From Flavobacterium sp. J372 (lineage in GTDB: Bacteria > Bacteroidota > Bacteroidia > Flavobacteriales > Flavobacteriaceae), in contig NZ_JAJOMZ010000004.1 in the NCBI RefSeq assembly GCF_024699965.1, positions 3,008,001-3,072,000 of the forward strand: a stretch of 64,000 nucleotides of DNA, in the 5' to 3' direction. The translations under genes and the position numbers were made by a program. Numbering within the stretch: position 1 is the first letter of the stretch; each line of letters opens with the position of its first letter. Positions 37,428-47,883 of the stretch are shown here, piece by piece. The notes below the pieces were generated by a model. It was not told the DNA's origin. It searched no databases and was given only the letters and a program-made list of their open reading frames with translations.

Positions 37428-39600
37428 TTATCGTGATTTAACCGCTTTGTCTTTATTTGTCATTGTTAGCGAAGCAGATGGCTTACCGCCCTTCATATCC
37501 TGCAGGATATTTACCGCTTCTTCAACATAGATATCCTTTGAAAGGCTTTCATACCAGCGGTTTTTCTTTTCGGCCAGCGCCGGGTCTTTCTTCGCAGCTT
37601 CCTGGTCTGCAGGCAGGCCTGTAAACTTCAGCTTACTGTTATACTCTGTAAGAGCTTTAAACTTTTTAGTGAAGGCTTCGCTCTTGTCAAGCTCTGCCTT
37701 AAACTTATCATAGTTAAGCGCATAGGTACTTTCGTCTTTCTTCTCATTCACCCATTTGGCATTTTCGTCCATTAGCTTAAACTGCTCGCTGGCTGCCATA
37801 CGTTTTTTGCTTGCTGCTTTTACAGCTTCAAAGTTATTTTTGAATGGCTTGTAGCCTGCACCGTCTATTTTGTCATACGGCAATGCAAACTCGCTGTCAC
37901 GCTCACCCATTTCAATATAAGCATACCTGTCAGGCATTATGATATCGCTATAGACACCTTCGCGCTGTACAGAGCCACCATTTATGCGGTAGTACTTCTG
38001 AGTAGTGATTTTTATAGCGCCGAGGTCGCCCATTGAATTTTCACGCACAAACTGGTTCATGTCTATGATGTTTTGTACAGTACCTTTACCATAAGTATGG
38101 CGGCTTCCTAAAATCAATCCCCTGTTATAATCCTGTATTGCGGCTGCAAAAATTTCTGATGCTGATGCCGAGAAATTATTTACCAGCACTACAAGCGGCC
38201 CATCCCACTGTACGCGAGAGTCGGTATCACTCAGCACCTCTTTTTTCTTACCGGTAGATTTCACCTGCACCACAGGACCCTGCGGTATGAACAGGCCTAC
38301 CATGTCAACAACTGTTTTAAGTGCGCCACCGCCATTGTCGCGAAGGTCAAGCGCAATGCCTTCTACTCCTGCTGCTTTAAGCCTTTCCACTTCGGCTGCA
38401 ACATCTTTAGCTGCATCGCGGCTGTCTTTATTTTCAAAGTCGATGTAGAATTTCGGGAGATTGATAACGCCATACAGCTTGCCGTCTTTATTCACAATGC
38501 TTGACTTGGCATAGGTTTCTTCAATCTCTACAACTTCCCTTGTAATCTCAATAACTTTTATAGCGCCGTCAACTTTCTTAACGGTAAGCTTTACCTTAGT
38601 ACCTTTCGGCCCTTTTATTTTCTTAACCACATCGTCAAGACGCATACCGGCTACATCAATAGCCTCACCGCCTGCCTGGGCAACTTTCATGATTAGGTCG
38701 CCCTGCTCAAGCTCTTTGCCCCTCCAGGCAGGGCCGCCCGGTATAAGCTCAGAGATCTCAACATAGTCATTCTTCTTCATCAACCTTGCGCCAATACCTT
38801 CAAGAGAGCCTCTCATACTGGTATCAAACTTCTCTTTATCGTCAGGAGCAAAATAGAATGTATGGGGGGTCAAAACGCTCTGCAATAGCATTTATATAAA
38901 CACTGAACCACTCATCACGCTTCAGCTCATCAATAAAATCGAAATATTGGTTAAGCGATTGTAACGACGCTTCGCGCGATTCTTTCTCCAGTTCGGCAAA
39001 AGACTTCATTTTATAAGATGCATCTTTTTTCTGCTTATCCTGCTCTACCTTTTGCTTATCAGTGATAGACGACAATACAGAAAGTTTCATTTGCTTCTCC
39101 CAACGTTTTTTCAGGTCAGCTTCAGATTTAGCAAACGGCTGCTTTTCATAATCAACGTTAAGTTCTTCGTTTGCAGTAAAATCAAACGGCTTTGCCATAA
39201 TTTCTTTGTAGAAACCTTCAGCAGCCTTAATCCTTTTCAGCAGCCTGTCATATGTCAGGTTAAAGAATGTCAGGTCGCGATTGTTTATCTGGTCATCCAG
39301 CTGTGTTTCATACTTTGCAAACTCATCGATATCACTCTGTATGAAGAAACGCTTTGAAGGGTCTATTGACTCCATGTACTGCTTATACACACCCTTGCTG
39401 AAGTTATCATCAATAGCAGCAGGGTCATAATGGCCGCGCTCAACCACAAAGGTAAGCAGTTCAAGCAGCAACTTATCCCTGTCAGGGTCTGCGCTTACTG
39501 CCTTTTTTGTAGGTACAAAACTCAACAGCGCTACTGCAAGCACAGCAACGAAAGCGATTATCTTATAATTCCTTTTCATAAATGCCATAAAATTATTCAT
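37428..39600 (-). CDS. Tail-specific protease, S41 family (one frameshift)
   Basis: Periplasmic C-terminal processing protease (Prc-like). N-terminal anchor helix (IIAFVAVLAVALLSFV), a helical domain, then PDZ (GARLMKKNDYVEISELIPGGPAWRG) and the S41 catalytic domain with NNFSASASEIFAAA (nucleophile Ser) and TYGKGTVQNI (Lys of the dyad). A C-terminal DUF3340-like helical tail follows. The frame breaks at a G6 run (38864-38869, C6 on the coding strand); removing one base joins ...AERFDPHTFYFAPDDKEKF. Corrected protein 723 residues. Confidence 0.9.
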
Positions 39601-39866
39601 TACAATACATCATTAAAAAGCGTGCCAAAAATATCAGAGACACGCGCTGCACCATCTTTTACAAAAACATAATCAGCAAACGTAAAATTACAATTCTTAT
39701 TTGATATAATATCTAAAAAGATGTTTAAGAATTGGTGTGAAACCATACAATTTTGTTACAGTTAAAAATAGTCATTTACGTTAATTAACCTTTAATGCCA
39801 TGTTAAAATAATACTTATTTAAATCAATTTTTTAATATTTGCCCCAAACTATTTAAACTAAATGAG
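39601..39866. other. Divergent intergenic region, AT-rich
   Basis: On the minus strand TATTTTTG (39626-39633) is a -7-like element for the protease gene, and near 39830 (plus) AATATTTG lies 26 bases before the first lipoprotein gene. The rest is AT-rich with no ORF or RNA recognised. Confidence 0.4.
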
Positions 39867-40388
39867 ATGAAAAAAGTGTTTTTTGCTGCAGCGCTAATCG
39901 GACTTACGTTCGCGGCCTGCTCTGATGATGACGACCAGCAAACTAATGTGTCGGTTGAAGGCAACTGGAAACTTACCGGCTTCACCCTTGATGAACCTGT
40001 GGATTTTAACCAGGACGGCACAGCGACTGCAAACCTAATCGGCGAAACAGGATGCTATACTAATTCCGGAATTGTTTTTTTAGGTACCGGGCAGGCAATT
40101 GTAAGCCTTGAAGGGCTTGATGCAGAGCTTATTGTTGAAGGCGGCACCGAGACTGTAAATATTGATTGCCTTCCTGCCGATGTGTTTACAGGGCCTTATA
40201 CAGTAACAGAAAATACTGTAGTACTTTCAGGAGATTTAGGTGACGGCGAAGAGGATGTTGTGATGACACGGAGCGGAAATACGCTATCAGTATATTTTCC
40301 TGAAGTACAGGATGTACCTGTAGAAGGCACAAACGGTGAAGTTACTTATGATTTGGTAGGCGGAACGCTTACATTTACAAAGCAATAA
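39867..40388 (+). CDS. Lipocalin-like lipoprotein, copy 1 of 3
   Basis: 173 residues with a lipobox FAAC (Cys18) and an acidic linker (SDDDD). The mature part begins VEGNWKLTGFTLDE, the GxW start typical of lipocalin-like and calycin folds, and ends YDLVGGTLTFTKQ. Beta-rich, Thr/Asp/Glu-rich and acidic. First of three tandem paralogs. Function unknown. Confidence 0.8.
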   Translation: MKKVFFAAALIGLTFAACSDDDDQQTNVSVEGNWKLTGFTLDEPVDFNQDGTATANLIGETGCYTNSGIVFLGTGQAIVSLEGLDAELIVEGGTETVNIDCLPADVFTGPYTVTENTVVLSGDLGDGEEDVVMTRSGNTLSVYFPEVQDVPVEGTNGEVTYDLVGGTLTFTKQ

Positions 40389-40405
40389 ACTGGTTAAACA
40401 TTATT

Positions 40406-40437
40406 AGATGCCCTGCTGTTGCGGGGCATCTTTTTTT
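40406..40437 (+). terminator. Rho-independent terminator
   Basis: AGATGCCC / GGGCATCT with a 10-base loop and a T7 tail after lipoprotein copy 1. Confidence 0.9.
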
Positions 40438-40475
40438 AATTTTCACTACATTTACTAAAACTAAAAACTGCTATT

Positions 40476-40985
40476 ATGAAGAAATTATTTTTTGCTGCCG
40501 CATTAATTGGGCTTACATTGATGTCTTGCGGCGATGATGACAGCAACCCGACAACTGTAAATGCCTCTATTGATGGCACATGGAAACTTACAGGCATAAT
40601 ACTTGATGACGCTTATGATTTTGATGGGGATGGCACGGCCAGCACAAATCTTGTTACAGAAACAAACTGTTTTAATAACTCTAAGTTGATTTTTGCAAAC
40701 GGCCAAATCTTCATCACAGGCGAAGATGTATCAATTTCATCTGAAGGTACAGGCTCAAACGCCATATATTCCTTTGAATGTGATCCTGCAGATACTGCTG
40801 TAAGCACATATACTGTAACCGACAACCAGGTGATTGTAGGTACCGGAGAAGATGCGGCATTTTTAACACGCAATGGCAATACACTCACCATTTATGATGA
40901 AGCCGCAACTTATATTTCTATGATAAGTGCCGGCGGCACTTTCTATCTTGATATTCCCGGAACATATATTTTTACAAAACAGTGA
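40476..40985 (+). CDS. Lipocalin-like lipoprotein, copy 2 of 3
   Basis: 169 residues, lipobox LMSC (Cys18). Signal and linker are nearly the same as in copy 3 (CGDDDSNPTTVN), the IDGTWKLTG start is kept, but the C-terminal half is divergent (DEAATYISMISAGGTFYLDIPGTYIFTKQ) while retaining the final FTKQ. Lies in tandem with the other two copies. Function unknown. Confidence 0.8.
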   Translation: MKKLFFAAALIGLTLMSCGDDDSNPTTVNASIDGTWKLTGIILDDAYDFDGDGTASTNLVTETNCFNNSKLIFANGQIFITGEDVSISSEGTGSNAIYSFECDPADTAVSTYTVTDNQVIVGTGEDAAFLTRNGNTLTIYDEAATYISMISAGGTFYLDIPGTYIFTKQ

Positions 40986-41039
40986 TATCTTAATATCAGT
41001 TCATTTGAAATTTCGATATAACATTTATTATCTGATTAC

Positions 41040-41567
41040 ATGAAGAAATTATTTTTTGCAGCTGCATTGATTGGGCTTACACTGATTTCCTGCGGCGATG
41101 ATGACAGCAATCCGACAACGGTTAATGTCTCTATAGACGGTACATGGAATCTTACAGGCTTTACACTTGACAATGCTATTGACCTGAATGGTGACGGTGT
41201 AGCATCGACAGATATGGTAAACGAAACAGATTGTTACAGTAATTCTGAACTTGTTTTTACCAGTGCGACTGAGGTTTCATTAATGCTTGAAGGTTTAGAT
41301 ATTGAGGTGAGCGGTAATGGTAATGACATTACGCTGACTGTTGACTGCCTGGCTGCAGAAACACTTACCGGAACTTACACTGTAACAGAAAACACTGTGA
41401 CGCTGAGCGGGGAGATTGGCAATCAGGGCGAAGATGTTGTTATGGTACGCAGCGGCAATACCTTATCGGTAGAATTTAATGAAATCCAGTCAATACCTAT
41501 TGACGGGCCTAACGGAACTACATTTTTTGATGTAGTTGGCGGTACGGTTACCTTCACGAAACAATAA
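41040..41567 (+). CDS. Lipocalin-like lipoprotein, copy 3 of 3
   Basis: 175 residues, lipobox LISC (Cys18). The first 40 residues resemble copy 2, but from about residue 60 to the end (GLDIEVSG, TYTVTENTVTLSGE, VMVRSGNTLSVEF, VVGGTVTFTKQ) it is closest to copy 1. This mosaic suggests gene conversion or unequal exchange. No terminator separates it from copy 2; a clear one follows. Confidence 0.8.
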   Translation: MKKLFFAAALIGLTLISCGDDDSNPTTVNVSIDGTWNLTGFTLDNAIDLNGDGVASTDMVNETDCYSNSELVFTSATEVSLMLEGLDIEVSGNGNDITLTVDCLAAETLTGTYTVTENTVTLSGEIGNQGEDVVMVRSGNTLSVEFNEIQSIPIDGPNGTTFFDVVGGTVTFTKQ

Positions 41568-41588
41568 TTTTTACAGCAAAATGAATAT

Positions 41589-41614
41589 GCCCTGCTTAAG
41601 CGGGGCTTTTTTTT
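41589..41614 (+). terminator. Rho-independent terminator
   Basis: GCCCTGCTT/AAGCGGGGC stem (one G-U pair) and T8 tail ending the lipoprotein cluster. Confidence 0.85.
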
Positions 41615-41639
41615 ACAATATGATAAATTAAATTAATAG

Positions 41640-41647
41640 TATTTTTG
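41640..41647 (+). promoter_or_regulatory. -7 element upstream of lpxB
   Basis: TATTTTTG, 17 bases before the lpxB start. No convincing -33 TTG. Confidence 0.45.
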
Positions 41648-41664
41648 ACTCTCAAAATCATATA

Positions 41665-42777
41665 ATGAAATACTACATCATTGCCGGTGAAGCATCAGGC
41701 GACCTGCACGGGGCCAACCTGATGAAAGAACTTTTTAAGCAAGACCCTGCTGCCGATATACGTTTTTGGGGCGGCGACCTTATGGCTGCCACCGGCGGAA
41801 CACTGGTAAAACACTACCGCGACCTGGCTTTTATGGGTTTTGCCGAAGTGGTACAGAACCTGGGCACCATCCTCAGAAACATTAAATTTTGCAAGGCTGA
41901 TATTACGGCCTTTAACCCTGATGTAATTATTTTTATTGACTATCCCGGCTTCAACATGCGCATTGCCAAATGGGCAAAACCGCTGGGTTACAAAACACAC
42001 TATTACATTTCTCCTCAAATTTGGGCTTGGAAAGAAAACCGCATAAAAGCCATAAAACGCGATGTGGATAAAATGTACATAATCCTCCCTTTCGAAAAAG
42101 AATTCTACGAGAACAAACACGATTACAAAGTAGAATTTGTAGGCCACCCGCTTATAGATGCCATACATAACCGCCCTGCTACAGATGTTGAAGCTTTTAA
42201 AAAGGATAACCGGCTTGATGAAAGGCCTGTGATAGCACTGCTGCCGGGAAGCCGCAAGCAGGAAATATCAAAGATGCTTGGTATAATGCTATCGGTAGTT
42301 GACGATTTCCCTGACCACCAATTCGTAATAGCAGGCGCACCAAGCCAGGATTATGAATTTTACAGGCAGTTCATCACAAGCGAAAATGTGAAATTCATTT
42401 CCAACAAAACCTATGACCTGCTTTCGATAGCACATGCGGCGCTGGTAACGTCGGGCACCGCCACTTTAGAGACGGCGTTATTCAAGGTTCCTGAAGTGGT
42501 TTGCTACAAAGGCGGATGGATATCTTACCAGATTGCGAAACGTATTATCACGCTGAAATACATCTCTCTTGTAAACCTGATCATGGACAAAGAAGTGGTA
42601 AAAGAACTTATACAGGATGAATGCAATAAAAAAAATATCAGAATAGAACTCCAAAAGATTTTAACACCTGAAAACCGCCAAAACCTTCTGAAACAGTACG
42701 ATTTACTGGAAAAAAAATTGGGTGGGCCGGGTGCCAGTTTGAAAACAGCGAGACTCATAATCAATAATTTAACATAG
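41665..42777 (+). CDS. lpxB: Lipid-A-disaccharide synthase
   Basis: Glycosyltransferase joining UDP-diacylglucosamine and lipid X in lipid A synthesis. 370 residues; MKYYIIAGEASGDLHGANLM, DYPGFNMRIAKWAK, YYISPQIWAWKENRIKAIK and VALLPGSRKQEI are hallmark motifs. Shows the organism makes lipopolysaccharide, consistent with lptC at 58 kb. Confidence 0.96.
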   Translation: MKYYIIAGEASGDLHGANLMKELFKQDPAADIRFWGGDLMAATGGTLVKHYRDLAFMGFAEVVQNLGTILRNIKFCKADITAFNPDVIIFIDYPGFNMRIAKWAKPLGYKTHYYISPQIWAWKENRIKAIKRDVDKMYIILPFEKEFYENKHDYKVEFVGHPLIDAIHNRPATDVEAFKKDNRLDERPVIALLPGSRKQEISKMLGIMLSVVDDFPDHQFVIAGAPSQDYEFYRQFITSENVKFISNKTYDLLSIAHAALVTSGTATLETALFKVPEVVCYKGGWISYQIAKRIITLKYISLVNLIMDKEVVKELIQDECNKKNIRIELQKILTPENRQNLLKQYDLLEKKLGGPGASLKTARLIINNLT

Positions 42778-42852
42778 CATCATAAAATTTTATTAAAATC
42801 AATTCGTTATATTTGCCAATAAACCTTAGTTGAATTTGATAAAATAAAAGTT

Positions 42853-43595
42853 TTGAAAAACCTCCTGCAACTGTCCCTTTTGGCGATAGTGATGCTTTCA
42901 GGGAAAGCACACAGCCAGATAGTAACCTCTAAAAAAGAAGCTGAAAAAAAGGGATTTACTCTTATACTGAAAAAGCCGCTAAGCCGGTAATCGCAAAAAA
43001 TGATAACCCGACCGTAAGTGACAGCGACATGGCATCATTGTTTGGCAATGCGCCTGTTGTAGCTTATGAACCGGCAAAACAAGTAACCCAGAAAGAGATA
43101 AGGAAGGGTGGCCCGAGCAAACTTGAAGCTCCTGCCAAAAAGAAAAACATTATCATTGAAACTGAAGCAGACGCTGATTTTACCCCATACTCAGATGATT
43201 ACCTTGGCGAACAGCTGGCAAATAATGCCGTAGCTGAGTTTGAAGGTGTGCGCTACCGCGGTGGCGGCACCACCAAAGCAGGAATGGACTGTTCAGGTAT
43301 GGTGTACGCCACTTTTAAGCTTTTTGATATAACATTGCCGCGCAGCTCGCATGCTATGGTTTCAGCTACAAATAAGGTTGATTTAAGCGAGGTGAAAAAG
43401 GGCGACCTTTTATTCTTCAAAAACAACCGCCGCAGGAACATCATCAATCATGTTGGGATTGTGACTGAAGTTACTGAAGAGGGCGAAGTGAAATTTCTTC
43501 ACTCATCTACAAGCAGCGGTGTTATCGTATCTTCTATGAATGAGGCCTACCACAAAAACACTTTTGTTTCTGCTGGCCGATACAATGGTAACTAG
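42853..43595 (+). CDS. C40 (NlpC/P60) peptidase (one frameshift)
   Basis: Exported murein peptidase. TTG start at 42853 gives a signal peptide (LKNLLQLSLLAIVMLSGKAHSQ). The frame breaks in the A7 run at 42944-42950; one more A yields EAEKKGIYSYTEKAAKPVIAKND and joins the long frame. The C-terminal NlpC/P60 domain has the catalytic Cys in GMDCSGMVYATF and His in IINHVGIVTE. Corrected length 247 residues. The linker (residues 40-120) is charged and unstructured. Confidence 0.85.
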
Positions 43596-43631
43596 GTTTT
43601 AAATCAACATTTTCAATATCTTCGCATCGCC

Positions 43632-45652
43632 ATGCCGATATTGAGATACCCCATTGTTTCCCTTACGCTGTTTTTGCCGTTGGCATTTGCTTTGGCAGAT
43701 ATTTGCATCCGGATAATAATGTACTTTTCGCGGCAGTATCAGCAATTGTCTTAATCACTATACTGCTTTATTTTCTTTCAAAGAAAAATGCAGCAATCGC
43801 CAAATATTTTACGGTCAGCGCTTATTTGGCGCTGCTATTTTGTGGTGCAGCAGTATATCGGTTCCATTATGCCCCTTCCCACAAACTGCATTATAGTCAT
43901 GCATTAGGCGAAAGCACTCCTGTAATTGAGGGATATGTATCAGAACGCCTTAAACCAAATGAGTTTGCCGAGAAGTATTATTTCGAGGTAAATGAAGTTG
44001 ACGGAAAACGCGCGACAGGTAAAATCCTACTGACATTACCGAAAGACAGTACTCACACCATATTTCATGAAGGACAGCGCCTGCTGATTCATGCCGAACC
44101 TCAAGCTGTACCAAAAGCACTTAATCCTTACCAGTTTGATTACAGTGAATATTTGCGCAATCAAAATGTTTTTCACCGGATTACGCTGAAGAAGAATTTT
44201 GCAAAAATCGGTTTTGAGAAAAACGCAGATTTTTATCTCGGAAAAGTACGCGAAAATCTGAGCCGAAGTTTTGACATCCATGGTTACGATCCTACTGTTA
44301 AAAAACTGTTAAACGCTTTACTGTTGGGCCAACGGCAGGACATGGAAAAATCGATAACTGAAAACTATACTAACACCGGAGTTGTACACATTTTGGCAAT
44401 ATCAGGTTTGCATTTTGGGGTGCTGTATATAATCCTTGGATTTTTACTCGCTCCACTTAACCGTTTTGGCAGCAATGGCAGGCTTTTACGGCTCGTTTTA
44501 ACCATAGGGGCGCTATGGCTATTTGCGTTTATTTCGGGTATGTCTGCCTCGGTTGTACGCAGTGTTGTCACTTTCACATTTATCGGGATTGGGCTTTACA
44601 TCAATCGCAACAGCAACATATACAATTCGTTAGCGGCATCAATGTTTTTCATATTGCTATTCACACCAAATTTTTTGTTTGATGTTGGCTTTCAGTTAAG
44701 CTATGGGGCCGTAATTGCGATAGTTGCATTGCAGCCTGTTTATAAACGTTTCCCGAAGTCGAAATACAAGGTTATTAACAATGTCTCTGAAACCGTATGG
44801 CTTTCACTCGCAGCCCAGCTTGGCGTTCTGCCTCTTTGCCTGTATTATTTTAATCAATTCCCATTGCTGTTTTTAGTTGCAAATATCATAGTCGTACCGC
44901 TTTCCACATTGGTTTTGTTATTGGGATTGCTGGTACTGGCATTGAATTATATTTGGCAAGCGGCAGCAATTGCTATAGGTCACCTGCTCGAATTCCTTAT
45001 TGAAATCATGAATGAATTCACAGCATGGATAGCATCGTTTAAAGATTTTATCTTACAGGATATCCCTTTTACATTATTGCTGGCGATAGTACTTTACGCT
45101 GTAGTTTTCGGATTGGGCAGATGGCTTTTAAGAATGGACTATCGCAGGACTATGGCGATGCTGATTGCAATCATTGCGCTTCAGTGCTTATACCTGTTTA
45201 CAAAACTAAGGGCTGATGATCAAAACGAGATGGTTGTTTTCAATGACTGGAATAGCTCGCTCATTACTGAAAAACATGATAAGACAGTTATTGCTTTCAG
45301 CAATGATACTGCAATATTTACGAACAGAAACCTGAAAGCATATGCTCGTTGCTATTTCAGCGACAGCATTATTATAAAGCCTCTACAAAACGTTTACTGG
45401 CATGGAGGGCATAAAGTATTGCTAATCGACAGTACGGCCTCTTACAGACCTGATTTGAGACCTGATATACTTGTGCTTACACAGTCGCCAAAGATTAATC
45501 TTGAAAAAGTAATTTCAGAGTTAAAGCCGAAGAATATAGTTGCCGATGCAAGCAATTACAAATACATGGTAAACCGCTGGAAAGCAACCTGCCGTAAACA
45601 AAAAATCCCTTTTCATGCCACAGCCGAAAAGGGATTTTATAAAGTTGACTAA
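43632..45652 (+). CDS. comEC: ComEC/Rec2-type DNA uptake channel (one frameshift)
   Basis: Inner-membrane channel for DNA uptake. Start ATG at 43632 (MPILRYPIVSLTLFF after correction). The T5 run at 43671-43675 lacks one T; restoring it gives ...FFAVGICFGRYLHPDNNVL and the long frame. About ten membrane helices, including the competence-domain motif HILAISGLHFGVLYIIL and a DUF4131 N-terminal domain (GYVSERLKP). The C terminus is short and lacks the HxHxDH metallo-beta-lactamase site, as in other Bacteroidota members. Corrected length 673 residues. Confidence 0.88.
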
Positions 45653-45655
45653 CTA

Positions 45656-46117
45656 TTATTTTTTCTTCAATATCGGCATTAGCAGGTCTGGCGTGTGGTA
45701 GCCTACAATACGCTCTTTTACCTCTCCCTTTGTATCAAATATCATCATAGACGGGTAAGCTTCAACTTTAAGCAGGTATGTAAACTCGTGCACTGCATTA
45801 CGCCCAGTACGGCCCGCAACATACTGCGGATTGGTATACTTTTTACCTTTAAAATTCACTTCGCTGTTACCTTCGGCATTAAATTTTACCGCGTAGTAAT
45901 TCGCGTTAACAAATTCTACAACTTCTTTGTCGTGGAAAGTATTTTTGTCAAGCATTTTGCATGGACCGCACCAGTCGGTGTATACGTCCATAAAAATAGG
46001 CTTAGCTTTTTTCTTCTGGGCTGCAAGGGCTTCATCCATTGTCATCCATTTTATTTCCTGAGCCTGCACTGCCATTGAGCCAAGTGCAATAAAAAGTGCT
46101 AAAAGTAATTTTTTCAT
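45656..46117 (-). CDS. Thioredoxin-fold protein, exported
   Basis: 153 residues with signal peptide (MKKLLLALFIALGSMAVQAQ) and a thioredoxin fold with DVYTDWCGPCKMLD (CGPC), a cis-Pro in VEAYPSMMIFD. Closest to the periplasmic DsbD-gamma-like thioredoxins of Bacteroidota. Convergent with comEC (stop codons 4 bp apart); lies downstream of two peptide transporters but probably has its own role in thiol maintenance. Confidence 0.88.
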   Translation of the reverse strand: MKKLLLALFIALGSMAVQAQEIKWMTMDEALAAQKKKAKPIFMDVYTDWCGPCKMLDKNTFHDKEVVEFVNANYYAVKFNAEGNSEVNFKGKKYTNPQYVAGRTGRNAVHEFTYLLKVEAYPSMMIFDTKGEVKERIVGYHTPDLLMPILKKK

Positions 46118-46164
46118 TTTTTATAAAAGTTTAATAGTGGTTTTTCAAAAACAATGCCGAAAAA

Positions 46165-47865
46165 TTATGCCGCTCCCTTCATCTGCTTCTTCAGGATTGG
46201 CGATAGCAGCAGCAAAACAATACCTGCGCCTATAGCAATATAAGCAATGCTTTGGTATCCGTTTGTATATTGGTTTAACTTGTCAACATTAGTAGGGTTA
46301 GCGATAGAAGTATCAACCTTTGCAAGCGCTGAACCTATGAGGCCTGCACCATATTGTCCGTATGCACTTGCCAGGAACCATGTACCCATCATCACACCGT
46401 GCAGTCTGTTTGGCGTAAGTTTAGTAACCATCGAAAGGCCAATCGGCGAAAGGCAAAGCTCACCAATAGTTATTACAAAGTAAGCAAAAAGGAATGACCA
46501 CAGTGGTGTATAGCCTGAATCTGTTGCCATAAATTTACTTAAATAAAACACAAGGAAGCCTAACCCGAGAAACACAAAACCGAAACCAAATTTCACAACA
46601 GTATTAGGCTCAGCTCTCTTTCTGCTCAATGCAATCCAAAGCATGCCGATTATTGGCGCCATGATAACTACCCAAAGACCATTGATGGTATTGTTCACCT
46701 GGGTCATGTTCAGGCCATGACTTTCTACGTTTCCAATTGCAAAGAAGTTGAGCGAACCCCCTCCCTGCTCAAAAAATGACCAGAACAATACTGAAAATAA
46801 TATCAGCACCACAGCAACAAACATTTTGCTTTTCTCTTCTTTAGCCACAGTTAAAAGAGTGTACACAAGGAATCCGAAGATAACAATGGCAATGGTTATC
46901 ATGAACAGGTCGCTGAACTGCACCATGTAAGGCACTAAATTTCCTTCAGCATCTGTCTCCTGGCCTAATAAGAACGTAAGGTCTACTTCAAATGGGAAAT
47001 ACACCAGTACAAAGAAAAACGGCATGAATAGTATTGAAAGTATGTATACCCATGCATTTTTGTTTATCCCAAATTTCTTTTCTTTCAGTTTCTCAGGTGC
47101 CGGTGGCTGCCCAATTGGCCCTAGTGTCTTTTGTGTATACATAAAAAGACCTAAGCCAAAAAGCATGCACACACCTGCAAGAGCAAAACCTAATGACCAA
47201 CTGATTGAGGTACCGATATAAGCAATAGTAAGGCCGCTTAGTACAGCACCAATATTTATACCTGAATAGAACAGTGAAAAACCAGCATCGCGCCTTGGGT
47301 CTCCGGGTTTGTATAGCGCACCAACCATTGTAGAGATGTTAGGCTTAAAGAAACCGTTACCCACAATGAGGATACTTATTCCCAAATAGAACGGGAAAGC
47401 CCCCGGCATGGCCATAGTAAAAGTGCCTATTGCCATAAGCAATCCGCCCCAGAACACTGACTTTCTGAAGCCAAAGATCTTATCGGCAAACATACCGCCA
47501 ACAAATGCCATTGCATATATAAAGGCCTGTATCAGTCCATATTGCTTATTAGCAGTACTTTCAGCGGCATCACGGCTCTTTATTTCAGATGTTTCAATAT
47601 AGTACCTGGGATGGTCTTCTGTCAGCGTTTCGTGAGTCTGCTTTTGAAACTCAACCTTTTTAGCATCAAGCTCTGCACCCTGCAGCGGTTTATAATCAGC
47701 CGTGAGGATAAGGTGTGAAATGTACAGCCCGAGTAGTGCGCGCATACCATAAAAGGTAAACCTCTCCCACATTTCCACAAGGAAAAGGTACCAAAGCTGC
47801 TTCGGGTATTTTCCGCTAAAATTCTGGATTTTATCCAGCTCAACGGTATGGTGGTCTATTTCCAT
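46165..47865 (-). CDS. Proton-dependent peptide transporter (POT family), copy 1
   Basis: 566-residue major facilitator carrying di- and tripeptides with protons. N terminus has the POT motif EMWERFTFYGMRALLGLYI; helix 5 region has FYSGINIGA (PTR2 signature). An insertion of about 50 hydrophilic residues (TADYKPLQGAELDAKK...) lies between helices 1 and 2. Its neighbour is a second POT gene and then a DPP IV, so peptides are probably cleaved and imported. Confidence 0.93.
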   Translation of the reverse strand: MEIDHHTVELDKIQNFSGKYPKQLWYLFLVEMWERFTFYGMRALLGLYISHLILTADYKPLQGAELDAKKVEFQKQTHETLTEDHPRYYIETSEIKSRDAAESTANKQYGLIQAFIYAMAFVGGMFADKIFGFRKSVFWGGLLMAIGTFTMAMPGAFPFYLGISILIVGNGFFKPNISTMVGALYKPGDPRRDAGFSLFYSGINIGAVLSGLTIAYIGTSISWSLGFALAGVCMLFGLGLFMYTQKTLGPIGQPPAPEKLKEKKFGINKNAWVYILSILFMPFFFVLVYFPFEVDLTFLLGQETDAEGNLVPYMVQFSDLFMITIAIVIFGFLVYTLLTVAKEEKSKMFVAVVLILFSVLFWSFFEQGGGSLNFFAIGNVESHGLNMTQVNNTINGLWVVIMAPIIGMLWIALSRKRAEPNTVVKFGFGFVFLGLGFLVFYLSKFMATDSGYTPLWSFLFAYFVITIGELCLSPIGLSMVTKLTPNRLHGVMMGTWFLASAYGQYGAGLIGSALAKVDTSIANPTNVDKLNQYTNGYQSIAYIAIGAGIVLLLLSPILKKQMKGAA

Positions 47866-47883
47866 TTAAACTAAAATCCTGAA

